Origin: Solanum dulcamara
Taxonomy: Eukaryota > Streptophyta > Magnoliopsida > Solanales > Solanaceae
Assembly: GCF_947179165.1 (NCBI RefSeq)
Contig: NC_077237.1
Location: 16,453,523-16,517,522 of the forward strand
Direction of reading: 5' to 3'
Length of the DNA stretch: 64,000 nucleotides
Shown here: piece after piece, positions 1-12,141 of the stretch
Layout of the letters: each line of letters opens with the position of its first letter
How positions within the stretch are numbered: the first letter of the stretch is position 1
Program-made: the position numbers and the translations under genes
Notes under the pieces: model-generated
What the model was told of the DNA's origin: nothing
Database searches by the model: none
The model's input: the letters and a program-made list of their open reading frames with translations, nothing else

Positions 1-613
1 CATCTAAAGCAGCTCCAAGTGCAAATATTTCATAATCATCAGCACTAAAAATACTATTACTATTACATCCACAATAACCCTTGCAAGCACATGACTCATC
101 CCATGATCTTCTCAACTTATTAACTTTTGTTGTCTCATTTACTTTAACCTTCATTGCTATCTTCACTGCTGGAGGCTTCACATCTTCATTAACATTCTTT
201 GAAGTAGCCATGAATATTTCCCACTCCTCTATCTCCATTTCTGTTGACTCAAATACTCTTTTCCATGGAATTTCAACTGTCCCCAAGAGTTGTGAGCCAC
301 CAATATTTTTCCCAAAAATTGGTAGATATTTTCTTGACCGGAGCTCGAAAATGACTGTTCCTTGCTTCATCATGTTAATGGAGTCTTGATTTCCCATGCA
401 TTCCAATGAGAAAGATTCATCCCAAAACAAGTCTGATTTTGATGAGATTTCTTGACTGTTTAGTTTAACTCTTTGGTTGTTGTTTCCTGTTGGAAGATAG
501 CATCTAACAAACAAGTTGCTTTTTCCTAATGAACTTATTTGTTCTATGTTTCTTCCTCTTATGATTTGTATTTCACAACTAATAGATGAAAAATCTTGAG
601 TATTAATCTCCAT
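1..613 (-). CDS. C2-domain (calcium/lipid-binding) protein, N-terminal 204 residues, partial at the window edge
   Basis: Reading the minus strand from the ATG at 613 gives an uninterrupted frame of 204 codons that leaves the window. The protein starts MEINTQDFSSISCEIQIIRG, and residues about 10-130 have the look of a plant C2 beta-sandwich: a strand with RGRNIEQISSLGKSNLFVRC, then SKSDLFWDESFSLEC, then GTVIFELRSRK and LLGTVEIPWKRVF. Plant proteins of this kind bind membranes or phospholipids, often with calcium; the exact partner is unknown. After the C2 part comes a basic stretch (KVKVNETTKVNKLRRSWDES) and a cysteine cluster, CACKGYCGC. No intron is seen in the visible part. The 3' end and total length cannot be judged. 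An ORF on the opposite strand (81-389) is only its antisense shadow. Confidence 0.85.
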   Translation of the reverse strand, partial: MEINTQDFSSISCEIQIIRGRNIEQISSLGKSNLFVRCYLPTGNNNQRVKLNSQEISSKSDLFWDESFSLECMGNQDSINMMKQGTVIFELRSRKYLPIFGKNIGGSQLLGTVEIPWKRVFESTEMEIEEWEIFMATSKNVNEDVKPPAVKIAMKVKVNETTKVNKLRRSWDESCACKGYCGCNSNSIFSADDYEIFALGAALD

Positions 614-711
614 GAGAACAGAAATAGAATTTTTGTTTGATGGGGTTGTTTTATTTTCTTGAGAGATAGTTTAGTTTGTTTTGGTGATGGAAAGCATTTA
701 GTTAGTGGGGA

Positions 712-722
712 AGTATTTATAG
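712..722 (-). promoter_or_regulatory. Candidate TATA box of the C2-domain gene
   Basis: On the minus strand this reads CTATAAATACT, a good plant TATA box, about 100 bases upstream of the ATG at 613. The leader between them is AT-rich and has no upstream ATG in good context that I noticed. Confidence 0.6.
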
Positions 723-1779
723 TTTGGAAAATGTTTATTTTACATTGGACAGTGGAAGAAAAGTGGTACATGTAACTTTATGAAGAAATTAAAGTGCAAC
801 TAGCTAGCTAACTAGGATTACACTTTTATAAAATACAAGTTAAAAATAAAAAACCCACCCAATGAGAATTAGTGCAAATCTATGAAAGGATTTGATGGAG
901 CTTAGATAATCCTTTGAGGATCACATAAAAGATTGCCTTTGTAAAATACTTCATAAAACAAAACTCTTCAATATCCTTAAAGGTTAAAAAAAAATGTATG
1001 AAACAACTCTTGGGGATAAGTATTGAGGTTAAATGCATCTTGATGTGTCAACTAGGAGCTTAGTGGGTTGATTTAAATCTCCAAATTGCTGTTAAAATAT
1101 AGCATTGTAATTTAACATATGACACATATTCATTTTAAATTCCGATCCTTTGCATCTCTGTGCTTTTTCCTTTTTATAATGTCATTTGGTCAATTAAAGA
1201 GTTTTATAAGTCTTTTAGTTGTAAGGAAAAGAGATATGATAAGATTGTCAAATAGACACTCTTTGTGACACATTCCAAGTGTGAATAATTAATGGGTTCA
1301 GAGATCCATTTCCTCATGGTATAGATCCTTTAAAATGTTATTCACAACTTACACAACTACTTGAGTAGTTTAGACTGGGGTAATATGTGACGTAAGTCCA
1401 CAAAAGTATTATTGTATGGAACAATTTTTACTTGATTTTAAGAGTTTAAAGTATTTCAAGAGAGTATGAAAATCAAAAATTAATACTAAAGATGCTTAAA
1501 ATTATATTTTAGTGTCCTTTTATTTAAAATATAATGAACATATGATTGAGAATATTTATTGACCTTTAGTGGCGAAGTTTATAAGAACAGGTGAAACTAA
1601 TAGTTAATTATTAACTTTCGCTAAAAGCTATTTTTCTTGTAATGTTAGTTAATCATAGTAAATAAAATAGAACAAAAAATATTTGCTGAGACAAATATTG
1701 ATGGATGAACACTCTTGAAGAGTTTTGAGGGTTTAATCCATGTATTTCTATATTGAATTTTTCTTCAATATTTCTTAGC
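723..1779. other. Intergenic, no recognised feature
   Basis: AT-rich DNA upstream of the C2 gene. I see no coding frame, terminal repeats or RNA gene in it. Promoter elements beyond the TATA box may lie here but cannot be named. Confidence 0.5.
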
Positions 1780-1801
1780 TAGTGAAAATATGCATGTATG
1801 A

Positions 1802-2181
1802 TTTCTGGTACTCTACACACATTAGGGTAGAGGGCTAGGACATATTGGTTTTATTCTCCCTTATTCGTAGGCGTATTAACGCACTATGATTTCTGGTACT
1901 CTGCTGTATGTTATTTATGGTATTTATGTTATTATCCAATAATAATATGTACTGTTTTTTGTGCTTTGATTATACTATTGTTTGGACGGTTTTCGTTATC
2001 TACTTATTTACTCTAATATTCTTGTCTGACCTTGTTCTATGTTTCTATGTTTTTATTGAGCCGAGGGTCTTTCGGAAACAGCCGTCCTACACTGGTAGGA
2101 GTCAGGTCTGCGTACACTCTACCCTCCCCAGACCCCACGATGTGGGATTTCACTGGGTTGTTGTTGTTGTTGTTGTTGTTG
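1802..2181 (+). mobile_element. 5'-truncated RTE-type LINE (3' end only)
   Basis: From about 1823 to 2181 the sequence follows the 3' untranslated end of the larger LINE at 20637-22812 (its positions about 22470-22812): TTAGGGTAGA, the block around CGTATTAACGCACTA, then GGAAACAGCC, CTGCGTACACTCTACCCTCC, CAGACCCCA and a (TTG)n tail. It is flanked by a perfect 22-bp target-site duplication at 1780-1801 and 2182-2203. The first 20 bases (1802-1822) do not match the corresponding LINE position but copy a segment that lies further inside the same element (about 1887-1901). RTE LINEs move by target-primed reverse transcription, so 5' truncation is normal. Confidence 0.85.
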
Positions 2182-2203
2182 TAGTGAAAATATGCATGTA
2201 TGA

Positions 2204-2464
2204 GTTCAATTTACCACTTTTGAATTTAATTTTATATTTATTTATTCAAATTAGAATATTGCAAACCTATATGTGTTGGTCCCAAATTTACTTCCATTAT
2301 AAAATTATTCTCTCTTTTCTTTATCTTCCCTCGATTGCTTAGCCATCTCTTAAATCTCATAATCTTGTATTTTCATTTTACATCAATATGTGCATTACCT
2401 ATTTGGCGTTCTGGATAGTTCCTCTGGATGTGTCCCAACTCCCACATTTAAAAACTCCACATTT
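2204..2464. other. Intergenic, nothing recognised
   Basis: Short AT-rich spacer between the LINE fragment and the next element. No feature seen. Confidence 0.4.
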
Positions 2465-3169
2465 TAGGGGTGTGTACTGGTCATTAGGTTTGGTTCGATT
2501 TTATGCATTAGTATTTTAATTTATAGATTTTTAATATGTGAACACGCTAAATCAATAGCCAAATTAATAAGGAATTTATTATTGATTTTTGATTATTAAC
2601 AGTTTGATTTTTAATTCAATCAATAAGAAAATGATCATATGATCATATATACACGATGTTCATAAAATAGAAATAGTAGCAAGAATAAAAGTTTAACATA
2701 AATTTCTATATTGATCACTTTGTTTAAAACATAATTGTTCGAATTTCTTCTAAAGAGGAAAAAACGTAATATTAATAGTCTATTTTTATCACAATCAAAT
2801 CTAAAATTGAGAATAGAGAAGGAAATACTAATTTATATATGCCGAAAAGAGATAAGGTGTCGCAATAAAGAGGGAGTGATACTATGCCGAAAGTGGTACT
2901 AAAATCAAGAAAATAGTGTATTGATAAAATACTAAAGTCATTGTTACATAACAAAGAGTAAAATAGTAATTTTAATATAATCTTATCGGGTTATGGTTTA
3001 ACAATTAATAATAAATCATAAAATCAAAAATCAAATCGATAACCCAATAAAAAAATTTACAAAACCATTTTAAAATGTTAATTCAATAACTCAATAAAAA
3101 TAAATCAATAATATTTTAATTTCTTCAATTACACAATTTATTCGTTAAATGAGTTTTTGCACACCCCTA
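2465..3169. mobile_element. Non-autonomous TIR element (MITE-like, TAGGGGTGTG ends)
   Basis: The left end reads TAGGGGTGTGTA and the right end, reversed, TAGGGGTGTGCA. Just inside are the matching stretches GGTTTGGTTCGATTTT on the left and AAAATCAAAAATCAAATCGA on the right. No transposase frame is present in the 705 bases. A plausible target-site duplication is not visible, so the superfamily is uncertain; similar plant elements are often placed in hAT. Confidence 0.5.
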
Positions 3170-3714
3170 CCAAAAGCTCCCTTATGTTGGTACGACGACT
3201 ACTGAGATTATCCTTACGACACGATATATAAAATCACTATAGGCCTCTGCTCCAAATTAAAGTAGCATTATAAGGACTCATTTGTTTTTATTAAAATTAT
3301 AATAATTAATTTAAATTATTATTATTATTATTTTTATATTTTAATCTTTCATTGTATGTGAATCAGAGAATAATAAATAGAAAAAATATCATAACATATT
3401 ATAACTAGATTAGTTTTTGTTTCTATATTCTAAATATGAAGATTCTTTTCTTCATTTTTGATCTTTTTAATAATCTCAATTGTCTTTGTTTAATTATTTT
3501 TTGTTACATCTGTTCATATGTTATATTTATTATATTTTATATTTTAACTATGGAACAATCTAGTGAAAATTTAAGAGTGATTTGGAAAAATTTAGAGGTA
3601 GGTGACTATTTTAGAAAATTGTATTCAAGAAATATCTTTAAATGGGAGACTTGAAAGTAGTTTGAAGTCAGACTCATGGAATAAGTTTAAAATAGCTTTG
3701 GAAATGTCACGACC
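3170..3714. other. AT-rich spacer, nothing recognised
   Basis: Contains a short (ATT)n run near 3316-3335 and a 72-codon open frame (3436-3654) of low-complexity hydrophobic composition that I do not regard as a gene. Confidence 0.4.
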
Positions 3715-5476
3715 CCAACCCGCCGTGATTGGCACCTACTCTAACTCTCCGATGGGAGAACCATTCTGACAGCCCAACAATAAAAATTAAAATATGTACA
3801 CAAGCTTAGATATGCGGAAGCAACATATAAACTAGAAAAATGACTGAGTCCCCATAAACTCAGCAAAAAAAGATCAAATATCAAGAAGTGCGGAAAGACC
3901 CTAGAAAACTGAAAGTTGTCCGTACCAAAACTCTAACAATGTCTGAGAAGGAAAGGGAAACACTCCCACAAGAAAACATAATAATAAAACTGTGACTAAA
4001 GTCTTAGTCCTGGAAAAGGGACTAGAACATGGAAGAGTCCATGGGACCTTGAAACAAACAGATTACCCTTGAACTCGAGCAAGCTTAATCTTCTAACTGA
4101 GGTCTCTCCGCAGTCGGCTGAATATGCCCTGTACTCAACAAAAAGGCAGAGCAAGAGTAGTATCAATACACAAAAATAATGGTGTACTGGTAGGATCACA
4201 CGGTTAGCCAATAAGCGGATCATAGACAAGTAAATTCAACATAATAGGCATATACATATACAGAATAAGTCAACAACATCTCAATATCACAACTCAATGT
4301 CTTCCACATGCTTTAATTTCACACAAGGGTCCTCTTAAGGGACCTACAAACAATCAACTTTGTGTCGGAACGTGACACCTGATCTAAGTATGTGTTGAAA
4401 CGTGACACCCGATTCAAATACGTGTCGAAACCTGACACTCGATCCAAATTATGTGTCGAAATGTGACACCCAATCCCAAGATATCACAATCACAAGAACA
4501 TTCAATGTTTACAATATTTATACCACCAAGAACAGGTTCATCACAATAACAGGCCAGCAAGTGATCATTTCACACATAATCTAGCATGTTTCCCTATTCA
4601 TATACACACGTGCATATCATGAAGCAATTTAACAAGTATATGAAACACATATGGGAAACTAGACTATCACCTACCTCAAATTCAAGCTTTCATAACCTTA
4701 CAATGCAAGAGCTTTCCCTTTCTGGATTCATTCTTCTCGTTCTTGGTCTAGAAAACATTAAATACATATCAAAGATCAATATAATGGTCTAACTATCAGG
4801 AAATATAACACAAGTTCACTCCCTAGGCCAAACCCATGATCCTAACCTTACCCTAGGGATATTTCCTACCATAGATTTTCAGTTCAAACCCTCCTCTAAT
4901 GATTATTACCTATATTTCTCGTTTCTAGGAATAAAAGTATGAATCTAGGGAGTAAAAACCTTACCTTAAGCATGGAAATCCGTGGAAAATCAATGAAAAT
5001 CGCCCTAGGTCGCCTCTTCGGTTTTAGAAACTGATTGTTGCAGAAAAGACCATTTCAAGTCTTTTTCACGACTTAAGTCGAAACTGTCCCGCTCTGGCGG
5101 GAATAATCTCACTTTGGCGGTATTGCGGAAACAATGAGCTCCGAGTTTGTGTTTCAAGCCCCCATTTCTCAACACACCCCTTCCAAAGATGCATTAAAAA
5201 TACACCCTTCATGCCAAATTTGATTTTGAAAATTTACTCGCCCGAATGCAATTCCGCAAAGCCGTAAATTCTCCATATCGTCTTGGCTATTATCTTGTCT
5301 AATCAAATAATAGATTTGACCTTCCATCATTCACGTGATCACTGTAGACTTCACCTGACTCAGAATTCATCCAAGTCTGGCCTAGGCTCAAATTTTCCAA
5401 AGTTACTACCCGAAGTTTTCTGGCCTGAAATTCTTCCCCATTGGCCTATCCCTAATGACGGGAACATGTCATTATA
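3715..5476 (-). mobile_element. Solo LTR of a Ty3/gypsy-type element
   Basis: Read on the minus strand the unit begins TATAATGACATGTTCCCGTC (the usual TG has become TA) and ends GGGGTCGTGACA. It is flanked by a perfect 5-bp duplication GGAAA at 3710-3714 and 5477-5481, as left by integrase. There is no internal coding region, so two LTRs have recombined to one. The same family reappears on the plus strand at 18967-20441; shared blocks include the phrase around GATCACACGG/CCGTGTGATCC and the start block with GCCAATGG. Confidence 0.85.
4361..4480. repeat. Four tandem copies of a 30-31 bp unit inside the solo LTR
   Basis: TGTGTCGGAACGTGACACC begins at 4361 and recurs with changes at 4391, 4421 and 4452. 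Equivalent 30-bp repeats lie in the related LTR at about 19620-19760, so the repeat belongs to this LTR family. Confidence 0.75.
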
Positions 5477-5957
5477 GGAAACCTCTCATTGCTTTATTGT
5501 TACCCAAATACAGATAAAGAATCATTATGATTATATCAAGTTTGGTTGTCAATAACTAAAAAGATTGGCTTTAATTTATTCATATGCACATTCAAATATT
5601 GAAAACAATCAATCTTAATCATTCAGTGTTCATGATCTAAAAATCACATCTTAATATTTAGATCTAGAGGCCTCATTTGTTTGTACTTAATGAAGGTCTT
5701 AATCTTAATCATTTAGATCTTAGTCATTAAATTTATTTGTTTTCAAAGTCTGAATCTTAATCATTCAGATGTCAGTCATTAAATCTATTTGTTTTCAAGA
5801 TCCGAATCTTAATCAGTTAGATCTTAATCATTAAGTGTGTTTGTTTTTCTCAGTGTACAACCACTTAATAGGTATGAATAGGTATGAATGAATAAGATCT
5901 ATAAAAAAATTTAATATCATTAAAATGTATATTTAAAAAAATTATAAATATGACAGT

Positions 5958-6220
5958 TCACCGTCACTCCATCTACTTTCACCTACCACACACAACCACT
6001 ATCAATCACCACCACTTACTCTTCACAACCACCATCCTCAACCCAACCAAAACTATCATCAATTACCACCACCTATCATCCACAACCATCATCCTCAACC
6101 CAACCACAACTAACGTCAAGCACAAAAAATCAACCATCATCACCATTAACCAACAACAACAATCACCGCCACCAACCATTATTATGTTCACTAATTACTA
6201 TCAATAATTACCACCATTAG
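5958..6220 (+). repeat. Degenerate CCA/CAA/ATC-rich microsatellite tract
   Basis: A purine-poor run of ACC, CAC, CAA and ATC triplets. It gives a threonine/histidine-rich open frame (5950-6207) that is low-complexity and not a gene. A matching CAT/CAC-rich tract follows the inner transposon at about 7532-7740. Confidence 0.55.
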
Positions 6221-6240
6221 TCATAATTATATATTACTAA

Positions 6241-7528
6241 GGCCTCATTTGTTTCCATTACGATTCAGAGGTCTGAATCTGAATAAACATCTAAATATTA
6301 AGATGTGCATTAAGATCTAGATGTCTAAATCTGAATATATATTTGAATATTAAGATGTGGATTCTATATCTGAATACTGAATGATTAAGACTGTTTATTT
6401 TTAATATCTGAACGTGCATATGTAATTAAACAATTTTTTACAAAATATGAACTAAAGATTTATTAAATAATACTAGATTTATTAAATAATATTAACATTT
6501 ATGTATTCATCCCACTCAGTATTAGACATCAGAATAGTATTGGTTGTTGGGTCATATATAAAGTTATTGGCAACCAAGCTTGGTATTTTTCTTTTAGATA
6601 ATCATAATGATTCTTCATCTGTTTTGGGTAACAATACTATTTTAACTTTATTTCATGAAAGGATATTTCTTGAATACAATTTTCTAAAAAAGTCTTATCT
6701 ACTTCCAAATTTTTTAAATCACTCTTGAATTTTCACTAGATTATTCCATAGTTGAAATATAAAATATAATAAATATAACATATGAACATATGCAGAAACA
6801 AAATAACTAAACAAAGATAGTTTAACATTAAAAAATTATCTAGTATAATCTCATAGAGGGTTTGATCATACAAAGTCTCAAAAAAATTAGTGTCCTAAAT
6901 CAAAATTTTAATAAAACACATCAAGTATGTACATGGTTCAACAACGATACTATATCTAGTGTAATCTCACAAGTGGATTTGATAATCAAAGAATATCAAT
7001 AAAATTAATGGCCTAAGATCAAATTCTAATAAGAAACCTCAAATATGTATACAGATCATAGCTAGTATTTTTTCACTCAGCAACTTGATAAACATCAATA
7101 CACCAAAAATATTATTGCAACAAGAGTTCTTGACAAACATCAATACATCTCATAAAAATTGTTAATATTAAAAAATATTTGTAAAGATTATGAAAACTTA
7201 CCGGTTCAAGAGAAAAAATTAGTGTTTGATTGAGAAAACAAAGGAAGAAAGTTTGTAGCAATGAGAACAAAGTTGTGCAAAGAGTAGAGAGGCGAGGCGT
7301 TCTTTTTTTAATCGTATTTAATAAGTCTGAATGTTGTTAAGACTCTCCTACAGATCTAATTCGTTTAGATCTTTCTAGATCTATTAAGAAGTTTTTTTAA
7401 AAAAACAAATGGACTTAATGGGCTGAATCTGAATGGTTCAGATTCAGACCTAAATACCAAACTCACTTAATGGGGTGAATTTGAATGATTAAGATTCAGA
7501 CCTCCATTAAGTGCAAACAAATGAGGTC
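6241..7528. mobile_element. Inner PIF/Harbinger-like non-autonomous element with TAA duplication
   Basis: The element starts GGCCTCATTTGTTTCCATTA at 6241 and ends, reversed from 7528, GACCTCATTTGTTTGCACTT. It is flanked by the trinucleotide TAA on both sides (6238-6240 and 7529-7531). Three-base TAA/TTA target sites and GGCC-type ends are the habit of PIF/Harbinger and Tourist elements. The CCA-rich sequence of the outer element lies on both sides (5958-6220 and 7532-7740), which fits a nested insertion. Confidence 0.6.
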
Positions 7529-8121
7529 TAACCCCCATCATAATTCACCACTGTCATTAACTATCAGTATCATTCCACTATTAATTATCAATTGCTGCCA
7601 ACAATAACCACGTTAATCACTAATATCAATTATTCTACCATAATACTACCCATAACCACCATCATCAGTAAACACCATCCCAAATTGGCACATACAATCA
7701 CCGTCATTAGTCATTACCGTCACTAATTACCATATAAATTTTAAAATATTTTATTGATATAATATTAAATTAATCATTATTTTATTTGAATTTTATAATG
7801 ATTATTTTTTAAATAAAGACAATTTATATACATTCAGATGTTTAGTAAACAAACAACCTTAATTATTTAATATTCAGATCTTAACGTAACATCTAAATAT
7901 TCAGATGTGTATTCAAATTCAGACCTCTAAATTTTAATGCACATCTTAATATTCAGACTCAGACGTCTTAATCTTAATGCATATATTAATATTCAGATGT
8001 GCATTCATATTCAAACGACTTAATCTTAATGAAAACAAATGAGGCTTAATGTCCATCTTAATATTCATATGCTTTTTCAGATTCAAATGTGTGAATCTCA
8101 ATGGAAACAAATGACGCCTTA

Positions 8122-9189
8122 GGGTCATGTTCAATATAGAGGAATATATTTTCCAATTAATTTCTCATGTTCGATTGGTTAAAACTTTTGCAAAATATTC
8201 TCTACGAAAATAAATTTCTTAAAAATGAGAAAAATGACTTTCCTAGTGAAAGTAGGAAAAACAAGTTCCACAAGTGACGTTTCATATTGGATGTGTCCTC
8301 TCCACCCTCATCTTCACCTCCACCCACATAGCCCCTACCTTCACCCCCATAATATTTGTCTAGATTATATTCAAATGTATTTAGGATAATACATTTTTCT
8401 TTCGTACAAAACACAAGAAAATAAATAAAAATCCATTTATTTTCGTAAAATATAATTTTCTTAAAAACATTTCCTTTCCTGCAGAATACACCCAATAATT
8501 AATGTGAGTACACTCTCACATGCCTCTAGAATCTTCTTTGTTTTCATCGGAGTTTTTACTCCGACTATGGCAGGGGTTGTAGTCAAATATAAAGTAATCA
8601 TTATCAAATATAGATACAATCAAGTTCGGATTGAATCCCAAGAGAGCATGGCTAGAAATTATAATTTGTGAAATAATTCAATCATATGATAACTATTTAG
8701 AAAATATTTATAAACTATTTATAATCTACGATTATGTTTTCGTTGTTTTCAATAGTTAAAGAAGAACTAGAGTTGTGGTTCTCAAGATGTTGGAATTCAA
8801 GTAGATTTTTCACTAATAAACTCATTCAGGTGTGTTTACTGCAAAACTGATGAATCTATACATTTTCTACAGTCTTTCAATTCACATAGAAGAATTTTCA
8901 CCCTAAGTCTTTTTGGTACTTGGGTGTGTATATGTAAACAACATCATAGGCTTTAGGTTAGCTTTCCTAGTAATGACTATATCAATTAGATAGGGGTTGA
9001 TAGCTCTAAATCCCTATTAACGGTTCTTTTCCTAATCTTAACTTCTTTTGTCAAGCAAGTTTCAATGTTTACAACTATCAAAAAGCAATCTTTACGAAAG
9101 AAGCATTAATGCACAATGACCAACACCTTCATGCGAAGATTTAAATGTAAAAAAATTGATGAACTTCATAGGATTGGATCAAAGGTCCA
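8122..9189. other. Unclassified, probably transposon-derived spacer
   Basis: 8140-8490 contains the phrases GGAATATATTTTCC and AAACATTTCCTTTCC that are common at the ends of plant MITEs, but I could not define termini. 8560-9170 is AT-rich with no coding frame. Nothing else is supported. Confidence 0.35.
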
Positions 9190-9447
9190 TCAGGAAGGAC
9201 ATGTTCTACAGACCGTGGTGGGTTCTACAGACCGTAGGAGGGTCCGTAGACCATGCCACCACACTTAGGAAAATTTAGATCAAGAAAGTTATAAAAGAGG
9301 TTATATGGCCTGTGTAAGGTTCTACGATACGTAGACCTAGCCGTAGAAGAAAAGATCAGAGAGTTGAATTTTGAGACTTGAACAGGATGAGAGAGGGCCT
9401 ACGGACCGTAGAAGTTTCTACGGCCCATAGAGTGTGATTGTGAAAGA

Positions 9448-9653
9448 GAACTTCAGAAGGTGGATTTTAGTACACGTTTTCCACGAGACCTAGGATGGCC
9501 CGTAAAGGGTTCTACGAATCGTAGAAGGCGTCCGTAGAACCAGCCGTCAGAAACTTCAGAAGTTGGATTTTAGTACACGTTTTCCACAAGACCTAGGATG
9601 GTCCGTAAAGGGTTATATGAATCGTAGAAAGCGTCCGTAGAACCAGACGTCAG
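9448..9653. repeat. 103-bp tandem duplication
   Basis: The block starting with CTTCAGAAGGTGGATTTTAG at 9451 repeats with few changes at 9554, ending with GTCCGTAGAACCAG in both copies. It lies in the palindrome-rich part of the LTR fragment. Confidence 0.8.
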
Positions 9654-10489
9654 TTTAATTTTTAGGGATATTTTGAACATTTTCTGTTCTTTTTAATGTC
9701 TAAATTAGGTTTTTTTGAACTAATTCCTAAGACCTGTAACTAATCAAACCCTTCAAAATTCTCACATTTCCTCTCATTCACTCAAACCCCAAAGTTCTCT
9801 CAAGGATTTTTTTCTCAAGTCTTCTTCTTCAAGTCAAGCTAGGGTTCCAAGTTCAAGCCTCCATTACAAGATCTTATTAGGGCTTTGATTCAAGGTATGT
9901 GGGAATTTCATCCATGGATCATTTTCCATCCATAGAGTCCCAAAGTATTCTCAATTCCTCTTTATGATTTCTTTCTAAACCTTATGTTTTTTGACCTTTT
10001 TGCATTGGGTTCAATTAATTATGGTTTATTTCACTTCTATTGATTCTATTTTGCATGATTTAATCTTAATTACATGTTTTTGATGAATTTCTCATGAACC
10101 CAAGCATTATGCCTATTTTATGATTATGAACTATGTTGAGAAATTATGCATGCATCATGAATTTATGAACTACGATTTTTAAGGATGCTTTTAGACAAAG
10201 TATCGATTATGAATTTATGAAACCAAGGTTGCTTCAGATGTAAAGTATTCTTATCATGAAGAATTTTCATAATTTTTTTAATAAACAAGCTTGTCATGAT
10301 CTAGATGCTTAGATAAAAATGAATTCGTTGATTTGATAATGTGTGATGTGCCATGATTATGTGTGATTGGTCATTGTTGTAGACATTGTCATCCTCTTAT
10401 TATGCATATGTACATGCTTATTTGCATTGATACTGAGGCACTGTTATGATAGACACTATGTGAAATTTGAGAAAAAAGAACACAAAGAG

Positions 10490-10645
10490 GATTCATCATT
10501 TTGAGGGATGTGTCACATATCGTAACTGATACTATATGATTTTGAGGGACGTGTCACGCACCATTATAGATACTATATGATTTTGAGGATTGTGTCACAC
10601 ATTATGTTGTAGGATGTTGAGGGACGTACCACGCATCGTGGCAAA
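10490..10645. repeat. Degenerate tandem repeat, about 55 bp, three copies
   Basis: The phrase GATTTTGAGGGACGTGTCAC recurs at about 10497, 10552 and 10579-10640 with changes, alternating with GATACTATAT. It is the same kind of GTGTCAC-containing LTR minisatellite as at 4361-4480. Confidence 0.6.
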
Positions 10646-11407
10646 TACATGAACAGATACGTCCATCATAGGTCTCGGGCTGCAAATCAGTGGGTGTGTA
10701 TCGCTAAGACAGACATGCATCACTCTATGTGTCACTTGAATCCCGTTGCATCTCATCATCATTGGTTGATGTGTATGAGTGGAGAGTTATTGTTTGTGTT
10801 ATGTTGATGTTATCCCACATAGATGCTTTTATTATGTTGCGTTCATTATCATTGTGATATCGTTGTGCTGGGTTGGATTCTGAATTATATGCAAGTTGTA
10901 GTACGTGGAGGATTGTATGGTGTGTCAGGGTACTTGTGTTCAGCATTAGTTTACTTAGGATTAGCTAGGGATGCTTGCTGAGTATTGTTGTGGTTTTGGT
11001 ACTCACTTCCTTACTTTTCTACACTTATGTGTAGGTTACGAGTCTGGATCGTCTTGACCGTCCTCTAGCAGCTTAGTCCGAGGCTTGCTTTTGGAGTTTA
11101 TGAGGTAGTTACTTCTCATTACGACAGACGTCACTTACTCTTTTATTATGTCCTCGATCTACTCTAGATATGAAGACATTCAGACTGGTATTTCTTTGAT
11201 TCTACTGTAATACTTCGACGCTTGTATGCGTGATACTAGATTTTAGGGAATATTGTATTATGTTATGTTGTTCCGCAAGTTTATATTATGTTTAGTTCTT
11301 GTTTCATCTCTTACTTCCGCATTTAACCTTGTCGAGGGTTGTTTAGGTTTACCTGTCAAGGTGGGATAAAACAGGTACCATCACGCCTGATTTTTGGAGT
11401 CATGACA

Positions 11408-12141
11408 GGGAGAGTTAATACGAGTTGTACTCTTTTTTCTTATAAGTTTTTGTCCCACTTAATTTTCCTTATAAAGTTTTTAATGAGTTATCCAAATAAC
11501 GTCTTATTAGATATTTGTATTCTTTTCTTTCATCAGAGTTGTTTTCTATTGTCACATTTATCAAATAAATATTCAAAAAGAGAGTGTTATAAATATTTTA
11601 TGTCTTATAATGAATATCTATTTTGTTTCTTTGAAGAAAATTTATCGTCAGTATCTATGACAGATCAAAAGAGTTATTCAATTTTTTAATTTTATGTGAT
11701 TAGTAATGTTTGATAATTAAAAAAAAAAAATCAACGTGAAATTGTATTTCAAATTTAAAAAATAATTTATACTAACATATTTTTCAATATACTTTGACCA
11801 ATTTTAAAATTATATTAAATATAAATATTATTTGAAATAAAGTCTGATGAATAAAATGAAAAATGGATTCTATTATCAAAGCCCTCCGACGAATCATTTA
11901 TGTCCTTTTCTCAATAAATTAGTTCTTAGCTGTTACGAATTACGATGCACGTGCCATAACTTTACCATAACAAAAGGGTCCCCCCCCCCCACCCATAAGT
12001 CACAATTTCAAATCTCTAAAACCAAACTTTGCTCAATTTATTCAAATTTGTTGTTGGATAAAGTAAACTGTAAGACTCGCCATTTTCAAACAAACAAACT
12101 CCACTCTTTCAAGTTTCAGCTACTTTAGGACACTCAACAAA
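11408..12141. other. Intergenic and 5' flank of the DUF4057 gene
   Basis: AT-rich, with an A12 run near 11720 and a C10 run at about 11981-11990. Two open frames here (11339-11689 and 11847-12128) have no recognisable content. The last 150 bases should contain the promoter and leader of the gene starting at 12142, but I see no clear TATA box. Confidence 0.4.

Larger units (their letters stand above)
5667..8121. mobile_element. Outer TIR element of a nested pair (GGCCTCATTTGTTT ends)
   Basis: The left end around 5669 reads GGCCTCATTTGTTTGTACTT and the right end, reversed from 8121, AAGGCGTCATTTGTTTCCAT. The body has many copies of the phrase TTAATCTTAATCATTCAGA and of AATATTCAGATGTGCATT. A further internal terminus, AACAAATGAGGCTTA, is seen at 8035-8049. 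Pairing of ends is inferred: the four termini in this region could be paired differently. No transposase frame is visible. Confidence 0.5.
9190..11407 (+). mobile_element. LTR fragment of a Ty3/gypsy-type element (5' end missing)
   Basis: The 3' end, CACGCCTGATTTTTGGAGTC followed by ATGACA at 11407, matches the end of the other LTRs here. The typical LTR phrases are present: GGTACTCACTTCC with TACACTTATGTGTAGGTTACG at about 11000-11040, and a leader with repeated TCTTCTTCAAG and AGGTATGTGGG near 9820-9900. The 5' part (9190-9660) is full of CTACGGACCGTAG palindromes that also occur in the LTR start at 15451. I found no TG start and no duplication pair for GGGAG at the right edge. Confidence 0.6.

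Noticed and set aside
81..389. 102-codon plus-strand ORF
   Set aside because: Antisense shadow of the C2-domain gene, which has far better protein content.
4361..4480. CRISPR-like regular repeats
   Set aside because: Units are contiguous without unique spacers, degenerate, and part of a plant LTR.
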